DNA of 64,000 nt from Streptococcus mitis (GCF_000722695.1 NZ_JPFU01000015.1:1-64000), one strand, 5' to 3'. Numbered from the stretch's first letter, positions 1 to 9,483 are shown. Translations and numbers: made by a program. Notes: a model not told the origin generated them from the sequence alone.

Positions 1-2
1 AA

Positions 3-218
3 ACAGTCACCTGTTCAGAACTCATCCAAACCTTACGCAATTATAAGTTCAAACATCTTTATGGAGTAGGATATCTTCCAACTTACACCAGAACAACTAT
101 CACGGATCAACTCCACCAAGCATTTGGCTTCCAAACTGATTTTGAGATTATAAGCGAAAAAAATATGAAAAAATTTTTAAAAAAACCAAATCTCGATAAA
201 AAGTACGCATTTTTTTAA
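3..218 (+). pseudogene. C-terminal fragment of a probable transposase
   Basis: The reading frame is open from the window edge to a TAA and gives about 71 residues. They include GVGYLPTYTRT and a basic tail (ISEKNMKKFLKK). The QAFGF...F.I....MKK.LKK pattern resembles the extreme C-terminus of DDE transposases found in streptococci, perhaps of the IS1634 or IS1380 type, but I cannot assign the family. The gene continues to the left of the window, so whether the element is intact is unknown. It lies just downstream of, and convergent with, ilvA, and a strong terminator separates the two. Confidence 0.45.
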
Positions 219-225
219 AAGAGAA

Positions 226-275
226 AAAGAGCTCCGAAAAGCTGTTATAGCAGCATTTAGGGGCTCTTTGTTTTC
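226..275. terminator. Bidirectional terminator between the IS fragment and ilvA
   Basis: AAAGAGCTCC (226-235) pairs with GGGGCTCTTT (260-269) with one G-U pair, and an inner GCTG/CAGC stem adds to it. There are T-rich tracts on both sides, so it can stop transcription from the IS fragment and from ilvA. Confidence 0.7.
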
Positions 276-350
276 AAAAAACTGTCAAAGATGGGATTAT
301 AGCACCTATACATCAGTTGTGCAAATAATATGATATTTTTTTATTAGTCC

Positions 351-1601
351 TCAGACAAGCATATTATAGAGCGTTTCATTACCATTTAAGTTAATATAAG
401 CTGGATCAAAACCTTCCATTCGACGAATCAATCCTGCATAATCATGCTTATCTGCCAAAGCAATCCCAATTAATACTGGACCTGTTCCCTTACTAGCTCG
501 TTTGATATACTCAAAACGTGTGATATCATCGTTTGGTCCCAAAATATCATTTACAAATTCACGCAAAGCTCCTGGACGCTGTGGAAAGTTGACCACAAAG
601 TAATGCTTAATCCCATCATAAATCAAGGCACGCTCTTCCATTTCTGGCATACGGTTGATATCATTATTTCCTCCAGAAATGATACAACAAATGGTTTTCC
701 CCTTGATATATTCAGCTAAAACCTCTAAAGAGGCGATACTAGCTGCTCCAGCAGGCTCTGCTACAATCCCTTGTTTAGAGTAGAGATCAATCAATGTTTC
801 AGAAATCAACCCCTCATCAACACCTACTAAGGTTTGAACATGTTGGCGAGTTGCTTCATAGGTCAATCGACCTACCTTTTGTACAGCAATCCCATCCGCA
901 AATTTGTCAATTTCCTTGAGCTTAACAGGTCCACCAGCTTCAAAGGCAGCCTTCATGGAACGTGCCCCATTCGCCTCTACCCCAATGACTTCAATTTCTG
1001 GACTTGTTTCCTTGATATAAGTTGAAACCCCAGCAATGAGACCGCCACCACCAACAGGAACCAAGACAGCATCAAAATCAATCGATTCTTTTCGAGCTTC
1101 TTCTAAAATCTCATAAGCAACAGTCCCTTGACCTGCTTGGACATGAGCATCATCAAAGGGATCAATAAAGGTACGATTTTCAGAAACTGTAAATTCTTGA
1201 GCTGCCTTAGCAGAAGCATCAAAGGTATCTCCAACTAGTTTAATGGTTACGAACTCCCCACCAAAAAAGCGAACTTGACCAATTTTTTGTTGTGGAGTGG
1301 TAATGGGCATAAAAATAGTAGCAGGGATTTTCATCTCATTACAAGTATAGGCAACTCCCTGCGCATGATTTCCCGCAGAAGCACAGACTACCCCACGCTC
1401 ACGCTCTTCCTTGCTGAGCTGAGAAATAGCATAATAAGCACCACGAATTTTAAAGGAGCGAACACGTTGAGCATTTTCCTTTTTCAAATAAATCTTAGCA
1501 CCATACTTCTCCGATAAATAATGGTCATAATCCAGTGGGGTATTCACAACCACACCGTTCAAGACCTTGTGAGCCTTGATGATATCTTTTGAACTTAACA
1601 T
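351..1601 (-). CDS. ilvA: Threonine dehydratase (threonine ammonia-lyase), biosynthetic
   Basis: Converts L-threonine to 2-oxobutanoate and ammonia, the first step towards isoleucine, in the cytoplasm. At 416 residues it is the short Gram-positive form. The PLP lysine is K51 in SFKIRGA, and the glycine-rich phosphate loop is PVGGGG near residue 182. Residues from about 330 onward (KHYFVVNFPQRPGALREF) form a single ACT-like regulatory domain rather than the tandem pair of the E. coli enzyme, so isoleucine feedback is expected but through one domain. It lies downstream of ilvBN-ilvC with its own GGAG ribosome site, and the ilvC terminator lies between them, so at least part of its transcription is probably independent (a weak TGTGATAGT -10 is visible upstream). 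Confidence 0.96.
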   Translation of the reverse strand: MLSSKDIIKAHKVLNGVVVNTPLDYDHYLSEKYGAKIYLKKENAQRVRSFKIRGAYYAISQLSKEERERGVVCASAGNHAQGVAYTCNEMKIPATIFMPITTPQQKIGQVRFFGGEFVTIKLVGDTFDASAKAAQEFTVSENRTFIDPFDDAHVQAGQGTVAYEILEEARKESIDFDAVLVPVGGGGLIAGVSTYIKETSPEIEVIGVEANGARSMKAAFEAGGPVKLKEIDKFADGIAVQKVGRLTYEATRQHVQTLVGVDEGLISETLIDLYSKQGIVAEPAGAASIASLEVLAEYIKGKTICCIISGGNNDINRMPEMEERALIYDGIKHYFVVNFPQRPGALREFVNDILGPNDDITRFEYIKRASKGTGPVLIGIALADKHDYAGLIRRMEGFDPAYINLNGNETLYNMLV

Positions 1602-1664
1602 CTTTTTCTCCTAGACTATTTCATACTATCACAATCCATCCTCTAAAAAGAGAGATGAATTGAT

Positions 1665-1695
1665 TATAAAAGCGAGTTAGGTCCCCCCAACTCGC
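1665..1695 (-). terminator. Terminator of the ilvBNC operon
   Basis: Reading the minus strand, GCGAGTT (arm 1689-1695) pairs with AACTCGC (1672-1678), with further GG/CC pairing inside, and is followed by TTTTAT. It lies 20 bp past the ilvC stop codon. Confidence 0.75.
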
Positions 1696-1716
1696 CTTCA
1701 ACTTGATTTCTATCAA

Positions 1717-2763
<1,047 letters not shown>

Positions 2764-2805
2764 TTATTGCCTTTTAGGCTGGTTTAACAAATCTAAGTTG
2801 GATTT

Positions 2806-3282
2806 TTAGTCGCGGGTAAATCCAGTTGCACCCGTTCGAGCAATATTGCGAATACCGTATGGTCGAATGACTCGCAATAGAGCTTCACTCTTTTCAGCAT
2901 TTCCTGTCATTTGAATGGTAATCGAGCTTGGCGCTACGTCTACCACTGTTGCACGGAAAGGTTGAATAATCGCTAAAATCTCAGCTCGCTTCTCAGCTGG
3001 CGCTGACATCTTAACCAAAATCACCTCGCGCTCCAAATGAGGCTTGTCTGTAATATCTCGAATGCGAATCACATCAATCTGACGATTGAGCTGCTTAATG
3101 ATTTGCTCCACTTCATCATGTGAAACTACATCAATAATAATGGTGATGCGCGATACATTCGGATCTTCTGTTGCTCCAACAGAAATGCTTTCGATATTAA
3201 CCTGACGACGAGACAGGACACCTGTAAAGCGATTGAGGACTCCTGAACGATTTTGTAGTTTTGCTGTTAACATTCTACGCAT
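2806..3282 (-). CDS. ilvN: Acetolactate synthase small (regulatory) subunit
   Basis: Regulatory subunit that activates the IlvB catalytic subunit and confers valine feedback inhibition. The N-terminal ACT domain spans about residues 4-78 (LTAKLQNRSGVLNRFTGVLS), and a C-terminal IlvN domain follows. I placed the start at the ATG of MRRMLTAKLQ (158 residues) because the family begins there and a GGGGGTG ribosome site lies just upstream. An ATG eight codons further out is in frame but deep inside ilvB. The 3' end of ilvB overlaps the start by 8 bp, which implies translational coupling and a fixed subunit ratio. Confidence 0.95.
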   Translation of the reverse strand: MRRMLTAKLQNRSGVLNRFTGVLSRRQVNIESISVGATEDPNVSRITIIIDVVSHDEVEQIIKQLNRQIDVIRIRDITDKPHLEREVILVKMSAPAEKRAEILAIIQPFRATVVDVAPSSITIQMTGNAEKSEALLRVIRPYGIRNIARTGATGFTRD

Positions 3283-4975
3283 GGAACTGCACCCCCAACA
3301 TCTCATGATTACTCTTACCAGCTGGTACCATTGGTAACACCTGTTCCTTACGAGAAATATCTACCTCGATTAGCATAGGGACATTCTCAGTGATGACTTC
3401 AAGGTCTTGAGCCAAGGTCTCAGGATTGTCAAACTTATAGTTTTTAATACCATAAGCCTGTGCTATCAATTGGAAATCAGGAAGGGTATCAAAGACTGAC
3501 TCAGACGTTCTACCTTCATAGAAGGATTCCTGCCACTGGCGAACCATTCCAAGCGAATGATTGTTCAGCATAACCACCTTGATTGGCACCTTGTAAATGT
3601 TCAAAATAGCCAATTCCTGGTTGGTCATTTGGAAACCACCATCCCCAACGAACAAGACTACTTCCTTATCTGGGTTGGCAATTTTAGCACCGATTGCTGC
3701 TGGAATTCCGAATCCCATGGTTCCTAAACCGCCTGAAGTCACTAACTGACGCTCATTTTGGTATGGATAATACTGGGCTGTCCACATTTGGTGTTGACCA
3801 ACGTCTGTAACCACAATGGCATCTCCATTCGTCAATTCACCAATTCGTTCAATAACGGCTTGCGGTTGAACCACACGCTCTTTCTTGTCATAAGAACGAA
3901 CACGGTTCTTGTCTTTAGTAACTTTCTCAATCCATTTCTCAGTATTGTTATGAACGGTTGGTTCTGCCAACAACATTTGCAAAGCTTTCTTAGCATCTCC
4001 AACTACAGGAATATCTGCACTGATAATCTTACCGATCTCAGCTGGGTCAATATCAATGTGAGCAACCTTGGCATTCTTAGCGAAGGTCTTAGGATTTCCT
4101 GTCAAGCGGTCATCGAAACGACAACCAATACTAATCATAAAGTCAGCTTCCGTCATGGCAATATTAGCTGCGAAAGATCCGTGCATACCTCCCATTCCAA
4201 GGAAGAGTGGATGAGTCGTTGCAATCGTACCTTGCCCTAAGAGACTGGTTACCACTGGAATTTGATAGCGTTCTGCAAATTCATTTAATTCCGCGGCAGC
4301 TTCAGCATAACTAATTCCACCACCAGCTAGCAAGACTGGCTTTTTAGCCTTGGACAATTGCTTCAAGATTTTCTTGATTTGCATATCATTCGGCTCAAGA
4401 GTCGGCTGATAGCTTGGTAGATTCACTTCTGGTGAATAAATGAAGTCTGTTTCCAAAGCAGATACGTCTTTTGGTAGGTCAATGACGACTGGTCCTGGAC
4501 GACCTGTAGTTGCGATATGGACAGCTTCCGTAATGATACGCGGAATATCAGCTGTCTCACGAACTTGGTAATTGTACTTAGTGATTGGCATGGTAATTCC
4601 CACGATGTCTGCCTCCTGAAAGGCATCCTTCCCAATCCCTGCTCGCGCCACCTGACCTGTAAAGACCAAAAGGGGAACGCTATCGCTCATGGCATCTGCA
4701 ATCCCTGTAATGGCATTGGTTGCTCCTGGTCCGCTAGTGACGACGGCAACACCCAACTTTCCAGTTGATTTGGCATAACCTTCAGCTTCATGCAAACAAC
4801 CTTGCTCATGGCGTCCTAGAATGTGGCGAATGCCTTTAAAATTATATATCGCATCATAAAAAGGCAAGACCGCACCACCAGGATAACCAAAGATGGTATC
4901 AATTCCTAAATCACGAAGTGTTTCCAAAACTAGGTCCGACCCCGTCTTAGGAGACTCTAAACTGATTTTCTCCAT
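3275..4975 (-). CDS. ilvB: Acetolactate synthase large (catalytic) subunit
   Basis: ThDP-, Mg2+- and FAD-dependent enzyme condensing two pyruvates to 2-acetolactate, or pyruvate plus 2-oxobutanoate to 2-aceto-2-hydroxybutyrate. At 566 residues it has the three-domain plan: an N-terminal pyrimidine-binding domain with the catalytic Glu57 in HEQGCLHEAEGYA, a central FAD domain, and a C-terminal ThDP-binding domain with GDGGFQMTNQEL. Pairing with IlvN marks it as the anabolic rather than the catabolic (AlsS) enzyme. It is the first gene of the operon, behind an extended -10 promoter and a CodY-like palindrome. Confidence 0.97.
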   Translation of the reverse strand: MEKISLESPKTGSDLVLETLRDLGIDTIFGYPGGAVLPFYDAIYNFKGIRHILGRHEQGCLHEAEGYAKSTGKLGVAVVTSGPGATNAITGIADAMSDSVPLLVFTGQVARAGIGKDAFQEADIVGITMPITKYNYQVRETADIPRIITEAVHIATTGRPGPVVIDLPKDVSALETDFIYSPEVNLPSYQPTLEPNDMQIKKILKQLSKAKKPVLLAGGGISYAEAAAELNEFAERYQIPVVTSLLGQGTIATTHPLFLGMGGMHGSFAANIAMTEADFMISIGCRFDDRLTGNPKTFAKNAKVAHIDIDPAEIGKIISADIPVVGDAKKALQMLLAEPTVHNNTEKWIEKVTKDKNRVRSYDKKERVVQPQAVIERIGELTNGDAIVVTDVGQHQMWTAQYYPYQNERQLVTSGGLGTMGFGIPAAIGAKIANPDKEVVLFVGDGGFQMTNQELAILNIYKVPIKVVMLNNHSLGMVRQWQESFYEGRTSESVFDTLPDFQLIAQAYGIKNYKFDNPETLAQDLEVITENVPMLIEVDISRKEQVLPMVPAGKSNHEMLGVQFHA

Positions 4976-5013
4976 TGTTCCCCTTTCTCTTCTCTTAAAA
5001 ATAACTTGTTACT

Positions 5014-5041
5014 ATCATACCATTTTTTCAAGATTTTTCAA
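5014..5041 (-). promoter_or_regulatory. Promoter of ilvBNC
   Basis: On the minus strand: -35 TTGAAA (5036-5041), 16 bp spacer, -10 TATGAT (5014-5019) preceded by TGG (extended -10). The leader to the ilvB ATG is only about 30 nt, so there is no room for a T-box or a leader-peptide attenuator. Confidence 0.75.
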
Positions 5042-5053
5042 GAGAAAAGAAGA

Positions 5054-5068
5054 AATTTTCTGAATTTT
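5054..5068. promoter_or_regulatory. CodY-box-like palindrome upstream of ilvB
   Basis: AATTTTCTGAATTTT matches the CodY consensus AATTTTCWGAAAATT at 13 of 15 positions. It lies 12 bp upstream of the ilvB -35. CodY controls branched-chain amino acid genes in streptococci; the site here is inferred from sequence only. Confidence 0.6.
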
Positions 5069-5129
5069 CTATTTTAACGTTTATTTATGAATATTCTTTT
5101 TGTTTTTATTTAAAAGATAGCGATTTTAT

Positions 5130-5166
5130 TATTCAAAAAGAAAGAAGAACTGATTTTTCAGTCCTT
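5130..5166 (-). terminator. Terminator downstream of fakA
   Basis: On the minus strand AAGGACTGA, loop AAAA, TCAGTTCTT (arms 5158-5166 and 5145-5153, one G-U pair), then CTTTCTTTTTG. Confidence 0.7.
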
Positions 5167-5174
5167 CATTCATC

Positions 5175-6842
5175 TTATTCCACACTAAATAGGTATGGGT
5201 AAACAGGTTGTTGGCCTTGGTGAATCTCAACTTCAACGTCTTCGAATTCTTCTGCGATTTCTTGAGCAATTTCATTTGCAAGTTCTTCGCTTCCGTCTTC
5301 ACCGACATAGAAGGTTACGATTTCACTATCTTCATCCAACATATGTTTCAAGGTTTCTGTCAAGGTTTGGTGCATGTCAGGGTTTGACACTAGAATTTTC
5401 CCATCCACCATACCAAGATTATCGTTTTCATGGATTTCTAAGCCATCAATGGTTGTATCACGCACAGCGGTTGTGACGCTTCCGCTAACGACATCGCTAA
5501 GAGCAGCAGTCATACGCTCTTGGTTTTCTTCGATAGACTTGCTTGGATCAAAGGCAAGAAGACTTGTCAAACCTTGTGGCAAAGTACGAGCTTCTACCAC
5601 TACTGCTGGTTGTTCCAAAACTTCTGCTGCAGATTGAGCTGCCATGAAGATATTTTTGTTGTTTGGCAAGAAGATAATATTACGAGCGTTGACCTGTTCA
5701 ACAGCCTTGATAAAGTCTTCTGTTGAAGGGTTCATAGTTTGACCGCCTTCGATAACATAATCAACACCTTGGGAACGGAAGATATCTGCTAGACCTTTAC
5801 CAGCCACCACAGCAATCAAAGCATACTCTTTTTCTTCAGCTGGCTTGCTAACTTGAGCAGCTTCTTTTTCAACCTGTGCTTCGTGTTGGTTACGCATATT
5901 ATCAACTTTTACCTTGACCAAGCTACCATATTTCAGACCTTCTTGCATAACCAGTCCTGGATCTTCTGTATGGACATGGACTTTGACGATTTCATCATCG
6001 TTGACAACAAGAAGAGAATCCCCAAGTTCATTCAAGTAGTTACGGAATTCGTCGTAGTCAAAATCTTTGGCATAGGTTGGACCTTGCTTAAGAGCTACCA
6101 TGATTTCAGTACAGTAACCAAAGGTGATGTCCTCAGTCGCTACATGACCAGCTACAGCTTTATGATGTTCTGCATTGATCATTTCACTCATGTTGGCAGG
6201 AGTCGCTACAAAGTCCTCAGATGCAATATATTCGCCAGTAAGGGCTGAAAGGAAACCTTCATAGATGAAGACCAGTCCTTGACCACCTGAGTCCACAACG
6301 CCAACTTCCTTCAATACTGGAAGCATGTCTGGTGTTTTAGCTAGAGCTGTTTTAGCACCTTCCAAGGCTGCGCGCATGACTTCAACAGCGTCATCTGTTT
6401 GCTCAGCTTTTTTCTTAGCACCGATAGCAGCCCCACGAGAAACTGTCAAAATCGTTCCTTCAACTGGTTTCATCACTGCCTTATAGGCAACTTCCACACC
6501 TGATTGGAAGGCAAGGGCCAAGTCTTGACCTGTTAACTCGTCTTTATCCTTGATAGCTTGTGAAAATCCACGGAAAAGCTGAGATGTGATAACTCCTGAG
6601 TTCCCACGCGCACCCATCAAAAGACCTTTGGCAAGAATGCTCGCTACCTCTCCAACTGTAGAAGCTGGCTTGTCTGCAACTTCTTTAGCACCATTTTCAA
6701 TGGTCATTCCCATATTTGTCCCGGTATCTCCATCTGGAACGGGGAAGACGTTTAATGAATTGACATATTCAGCTTGCTTATTCAAGCGAGTTGATGCAGC
6801 TTGCACCATTTCTTGAAATAAGCTAGTAGTAATTTTTGACAC
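5175..6842 (-). CDS. fakA: Fatty acid kinase catalytic subunit (DhaL/DAK2 domain)
   Basis: ATP-binding subunit of fatty acid kinase: it phosphorylates exogenous fatty acids presented by FakB (DegV-type) carriers so that they can enter phospholipids through PlsX/PlsY. At 555 residues it matches the family. The N-terminal DhaL domain carries PVPDGDTGTNMG (DGDTGTNM at 37-44), which holds the Mg-ATP, and a GARGNSGVI segment. The C-terminal half resembles the FakA middle and C-terminal domains. It starts 2 bp after the Gls24-family gene and clearly shares its transcript, as in many Firmicutes. Older annotations call it a dihydroxyacetone kinase family protein, but no DhaK partner is present. Confidence 0.9.
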   Translation of the reverse strand: MSKITTSLFQEMVQAASTRLNKQAEYVNSLNVFPVPDGDTGTNMGMTIENGAKEVADKPASTVGEVASILAKGLLMGARGNSGVITSQLFRGFSQAIKDKDELTGQDLALAFQSGVEVAYKAVMKPVEGTILTVSRGAAIGAKKKAEQTDDAVEVMRAALEGAKTALAKTPDMLPVLKEVGVVDSGGQGLVFIYEGFLSALTGEYIASEDFVATPANMSEMINAEHHKAVAGHVATEDITFGYCTEIMVALKQGPTYAKDFDYDEFRNYLNELGDSLLVVNDDEIVKVHVHTEDPGLVMQEGLKYGSLVKVKVDNMRNQHEAQVEKEAAQVSKPAEEKEYALIAVVAGKGLADIFRSQGVDYVIEGGQTMNPSTEDFIKAVEQVNARNIIFLPNNKNIFMAAQSAAEVLEQPAVVVEARTLPQGLTSLLAFDPSKSIEENQERMTAALSDVVSGSVTTAVRDTTIDGLEIHENDNLGMVDGKILVSNPDMHQTLTETLKHMLDEDSEIVTFYVGEDGSEELANEIAQEIAEEFEDVEVEIHQGQQPVYPYLFSVE

Positions 6843-6844
6843 GG

Positions 6845-7210
6845 TTATTCTCCTACAACTTTGATATTTTGAATGTAGACATTTACAGTCTGAGCAGTAA
6901 TTCCAAGCTGGTTTTCCAAGCTAAAACGAACACGCTCTTGAATGTTTTTCGACACTTCGCTAATCTTTGTTCCGTAGCTCAACACGGTATATACATCAAC
7001 TGCAATACTGCCATCTTCGGTCGCCTTTACGACGACACCTTTAGAATAATTTTCCTTACCTAGAAGGGCTTGGAAATTATCTTTGAGGGCATTTTTACTA
7101 GCCATACCGACCACACCAAAAATCTCAGTTGCTGCTCCACCTACGACGGTTGCAATCACTTCATCTGTTAGTTCGATTTGACCATCTTTTGTATTAATTT
7201 TTACAGTCAT
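6845..7210 (-). CDS. Asp23/Gls24 family envelope stress response protein
   Basis: 121-residue member of the Asp23/Gls24 (DUF322, YloU) family. These proteins act at or near the membrane and are linked to envelope stress, and members next to fakA are commonly co-transcribed with it. The sequence shows the family's alternating beta segments (GQIELTDEVIATVVGGAATEI near residues 10-30) and a conserved central VVVKATEDGSIAVDVYT stretch. There is no signal peptide. The biochemical role is unknown. A promoter with a TTTACA/TAAAAT pair lies about 30 bp upstream. Confidence 0.88.
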   Translation of the reverse strand: MTVKINTKDGQIELTDEVIATVVGGAATEIFGVVGMASKNALKDNFQALLGKENYSKGVVVKATEDGSIAVDVYTVLSYGTKISEVSKNIQERVRFSLENQLGITAQTVNVYIQNIKVVGE

Positions 7211-7238
7211 CCTTTTTACCTCAACTAGTTGATACTCT

Positions 7239-7267
7239 ATTTTATCATATTTCAGCCCAAGTGTAAA
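7239..7267 (-). promoter_or_regulatory. Promoter of the Gls24-fakA operon
   Basis: On the minus strand: -35 TTTACA (7262-7267), 17 bp spacer, -10 TAAAAT (7239-7244). Confidence 0.65.
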
Positions 7268-7324
7268 AGCAGAATACTGTATCAGCGGATATTTACTCTA
7301 TTTTTCAAATGATTTTATACCCAC

Positions 7325-7350
7325 AACAAAAGAAAAAGACCCTGAGGTCT
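7325..7350 (-). terminator. Terminator of rpmB
   Basis: On the minus strand AGACC, loop TCAG, GGTCT (7337-7350), then TTTTCTTTTG. The stem is short but followed by a good U-tract, 14 bp past the rpmB stop. Confidence 0.65.
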
Positions 7351-7364
7351 CCTTACTTTTATTA

Positions 7365-7553
7365 TTAAACGCGTTCAACTTTACCTGATTTCAAAGCACG
7401 AGCTGAAGCCCAAACTTTTTTAGGTTTACCATCGATAAGAACAGTAACTTTTTGAAGGTTTGGTTTTACGGCACGTTTTGTTTGGTTCATCGCGTGTGAA
7501 CGGTTGTTTCCTGATACAGTCTTACGACCTGTAAAGTAACATACTTTAGCCAT
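7365..7553 (-). CDS. rpmB: 50S ribosomal protein L28
   Basis: 62-residue L28, a basic protein of the large ribosomal subunit. It begins [20 protein letters not shown], typical of Firmicute L28, and has no second zinc-binding CxxC pair. It is monocistronic between its own leader and terminator. The ribosome site is AGGAGG about 8 nt before ATG. The leader holds a palindromic GTGCTAGCAC (around 7591) that may fold in the mRNA. Confidence 0.97.
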   Translation of the reverse strand: MAKVCYFTGRKTVSGNNRSHAMNQTKRAVKPNLQKVTVLIDGKPKKVWASARALKSGKVERV

Positions 7554-7658
7554 TGTGTTTTCCTCCTATTAGATCTAATATAGCGGATGTGCTAGCACCA
7601 CATACCGTACTATGTTATCACACTTTCTTCATTTTTGCAAGGGAATTGGAAGATTTTT

Positions 7659-8333
7659 TTATTTAACGTAGACAATTTCCAACTTCCCAAAGGCCACATC
7701 TCCACGGATAATCAAAGTTTTACTGGTTGGAGCTAGAGAAGTATCTGCCTTGGCTACACCACAGAAAGTTTCCACCTTCAAATCCACTCGCCAATGTTGG
7801 GGAACATAAATAACTGCACTTCCGAAACCAACTTCCACCTTCAAGGTTGCGCTATCTCCTAAAATCTCTGCATTGTCGTAATATATCTTAGCATTGCCAA
7901 AACCAACTTCTACTTGGTCATCTACCAATTCTTGGTTTTGCTTGTAGAAAGTTCCCGTTCCAAAAGCGACTTCCTTGTCTGTAAGAATGGTCTTTTCACC
8001 ATCATACCACCATTTTTTCCCATTCCAAGTTCTGTTAGAATGAGTAAGTGCGTTGACACCCAGTACGATTAAAATACTAGCCCAGAATAGTGACTGATTT
8101 GGAATCGGTAAAATATCATAAAAGTGGTTAGCAATCATTAAGGCTACTAGAGCTGTAAAAGAGGCTGAAGTTAAGTGACGACGCAACAAACCTCCAACTG
8201 ATTGATAGGCAAAAAATGCAATACCAAGCAAGGGCCAAATTTGCCCACCGAATGAAGGGATTCCAAAATTTCCTTGTAATAATATTAAAGCTGCCAATAC
8301 TAGCAACACAATACCAAATGCTTTCTTTTTCAT
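7659..8333 (-). CDS. LiaF-like membrane protein paired with a LytTR regulator
   Basis: 224 residues. The first ~100 contain about four hydrophobic segments (near 5-22, 28-46, 58-72, 82-98). Residues ~115-224 form a repetitive beta-rich domain with recurring VGFGNAKIYYD and VGFGSAVIYVP segments, typical of the LiaF C-terminal (cell-wall-active antibiotic response) domain. It starts 4 bp after the LytTR gene, so the two form one transcription unit. In LytTR regulatory systems such as HdrRM and BrsRM of S. mutans the adjacent membrane protein restrains the LytTR protein. I infer a similar antagonist or sensor role here, although the fold is LiaF-like rather than DUF3021. Confidence 0.75.
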   Translation of the reverse strand: MKKKAFGIVLLVLAALILLQGNFGIPSFGGQIWPLLGIAFFAYQSVGGLLRRHLTSASFTALVALMIANHFYDILPIPNQSLFWASILIVLGVNALTHSNRTWNGKKWWYDGEKTILTDKEVAFGTGTFYKQNQELVDDQVEVGFGNAKIYYDNAEILGDSATLKVEVGFGSAVIYVPQHWRVDLKVETFCGVAKADTSLAPTSKTLIIRGDVAFGKLEIVYVK

Positions 8334-8337
8334 GTTC

Positions 8338-8784
8338 TTACCTCATGTTTCTTAGATTTTCTTTTAGGAGGGATTGATAGTGCCGCGACACGTGAACCTC
8401 CTTGTGGGTCTGATAAAAGGAAATGGTGCCCGTTCCTGAAAAGGACTTGTCCACCGAATAGATTTGCTGAATATTAGCGATAGTTGACTTGGATACTCGA
8501 CTAAAATAGCGAGGAAGGATAGACTCTAACTCATAGAGTTTGAGCCGAACTTCATAGGCATCTTTATGGGTATGGGCATAAATCTTGCTACCTTCTGTCT
8601 CAAAGAAGAGAATTTCCGACAAGTCCAGATAATATTCACCTGTCCCCTTGTAAAAAATCAACCTAGGAGACTTGGACTCTTGCAAGAGCCGCTGTAAATC
8701 CGCAATCTCATCTGTCAAAGCCGCCGCCTTGATGACAATTTCAGTTTCCTCTAAATTGCTGTCAATTTCGATTCGTAACTTCAT
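8338..8784 (-). CDS. LytTR-domain DNA-binding regulator without receiver domain
   Basis: 148 residues. The C-terminal ~95 form a LytTR DNA-binding domain (YYLDLSEILFFETEGSKIYAHT and RYFSRVSKSTIANIQQI segments). The N-terminal ~45 residues begin MKLRIEIDSNLEETEIVIKA and lack the phosphoacceptor Asp of a receiver domain. The same plan and length are seen at 54933-55388. No histidine kinase is adjacent. Its promoter region carries two AAGTGGTT direct repeats 21 bp apart (8846-8874), a typical LytTR target, so autoregulation is likely. Confidence 0.88.
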   Translation of the reverse strand: MKLRIEIDSNLEETEIVIKAAALTDEIADLQRLLQESKSPRLIFYKGTGEYYLDLSEILFFETEGSKIYAHTHKDAYEVRLKLYELESILPRYFSRVSKSTIANIQQIYSVDKSFSGTGTISFYQTHKEVHVSRHYQSLLKENLRNMR

Positions 8785-8804
8785 TCCATCTCCTTTCTGA
8801 CTCT

Positions 8805-8874
8805 ACTATATCAAAGGAAAAATAAGAAAACAAGAGCAAAAAAGCAAGTGGTTACTTTAGGCACGTAAGTGGTT
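8805..8874 (-). promoter_or_regulatory. LytTR operator (two direct repeats) and extended -10
   Basis: AAGTGGTT occurs at 8846-8853 and 8867-8874, exactly 21 bp apart (two helical turns). Read on the minus strand these are AACCACTT repeats. 35 bp downstream is TGA-TATAGT, an extended -10 (TATAGT at 8805-8810). The same element with the same geometry occurs at 57141-57209. Confidence 0.75.
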
Positions 8875-8897
8875 GTAAGGCTACCTTAACTTACAGG

Positions 8898-9413
8898 TCA
8901 AAATAGAAAGAAAATCACACCCCACACAAGTCCGCAAGCATAACCAACCAAGACATCCTTGGGATAATGCACGCCACCTAAGACTCTCACTAGACCTAGG
9001 AAGGCTGATAATGTCAAACAAATCATCCCCATAGTTAGACTAGCATGCATGCAAGCCACGGAAATAATGGTTGCTGAAAAGACATGACGACTGGGCATAG
9101 ACTGACCAGGACTATCTCTGTCAAGCAAGGGTTTAATATCCCATTCCTCATAAGGCCTAGGGGCATTGATTTTCTTACGAAGAAAGGACAAAATCACAAA
9201 ACCTGATGCAGGGATAAACACATAGATCAAGACCTGTTCCCCAAGTCCTTGTTGGAGATAGGTAATTGCTAACAAGGTTAGATAAATCATAGGCATAACT
9301 ACTGTCATGAAGCGATTGAAAGCTCTTAACGATCTCAGAAGAAAGGGCTTATTTTTAATGTTACTAGCAACGTGGCCATACCATTCTTGATAACTTTTCA
9401 TATATTTTCTCAT
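8898..9413 (-). CDS. PAP2-family membrane phosphatase
   Basis: About 171 residues with five or six hydrophobic segments. All three PAP2 signature motifs are visible: KINAPRP (K.....RP type), SMPSRH (the PSGH equivalent, with Arg in place of Gly), and the RVLGGVHYPKD segment with the catalytic His and Asp. Such enzymes dephosphorylate lipid phosphates, for example undecaprenyl pyrophosphate or phosphatidylglycerol phosphate, at the outer face of the membrane; the substrate here is not determined. The ATG at 9413 follows an in-frame GTG, and a later ATG at 9401 is also possible because the ribosome site is weak. It lies next to the LytTR operator, but the stop codon is upstream of it. Confidence 0.85.
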   Translation of the reverse strand: MRKYMKSYQEWYGHVASNIKNKPFLLRSLRAFNRFMTVVMPMIYLTLLAITYLQQGLGEQVLIYVFIPASGFVILSFLRKKINAPRPYEEWDIKPLLDRDSPGQSMPSRHVFSATIISVACMHASLTMGMICLTLSAFLGLVRVLGGVHYPKDVLVGYACGLVWGVIFFLF

Positions 9414-9454
9414 CACTTACTCAAATTTTGCTTATAGGGAAGCACTTGTCTTCT

Positions 9455-9483
9455 AGTATAGTGCAGAAAAAGAAGGCCGTCAA
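9455..9483 (-). promoter_or_regulatory. PAP2 gene promoter with its -35 in a terminator loop
   Basis: On the minus strand: -35 TTGACG (9478-9483), 17 bp spacer, -10 TATACT (9455-9460). The -35 coincides with the loop of the upstream operon's terminator hairpin. Confidence 0.7.

Noticed and set aside
4976..5174. T-box or leader-peptide attenuator before ilvB
   Set aside because: The predicted transcript starts about 30 nt before the ATG, leaving no room.
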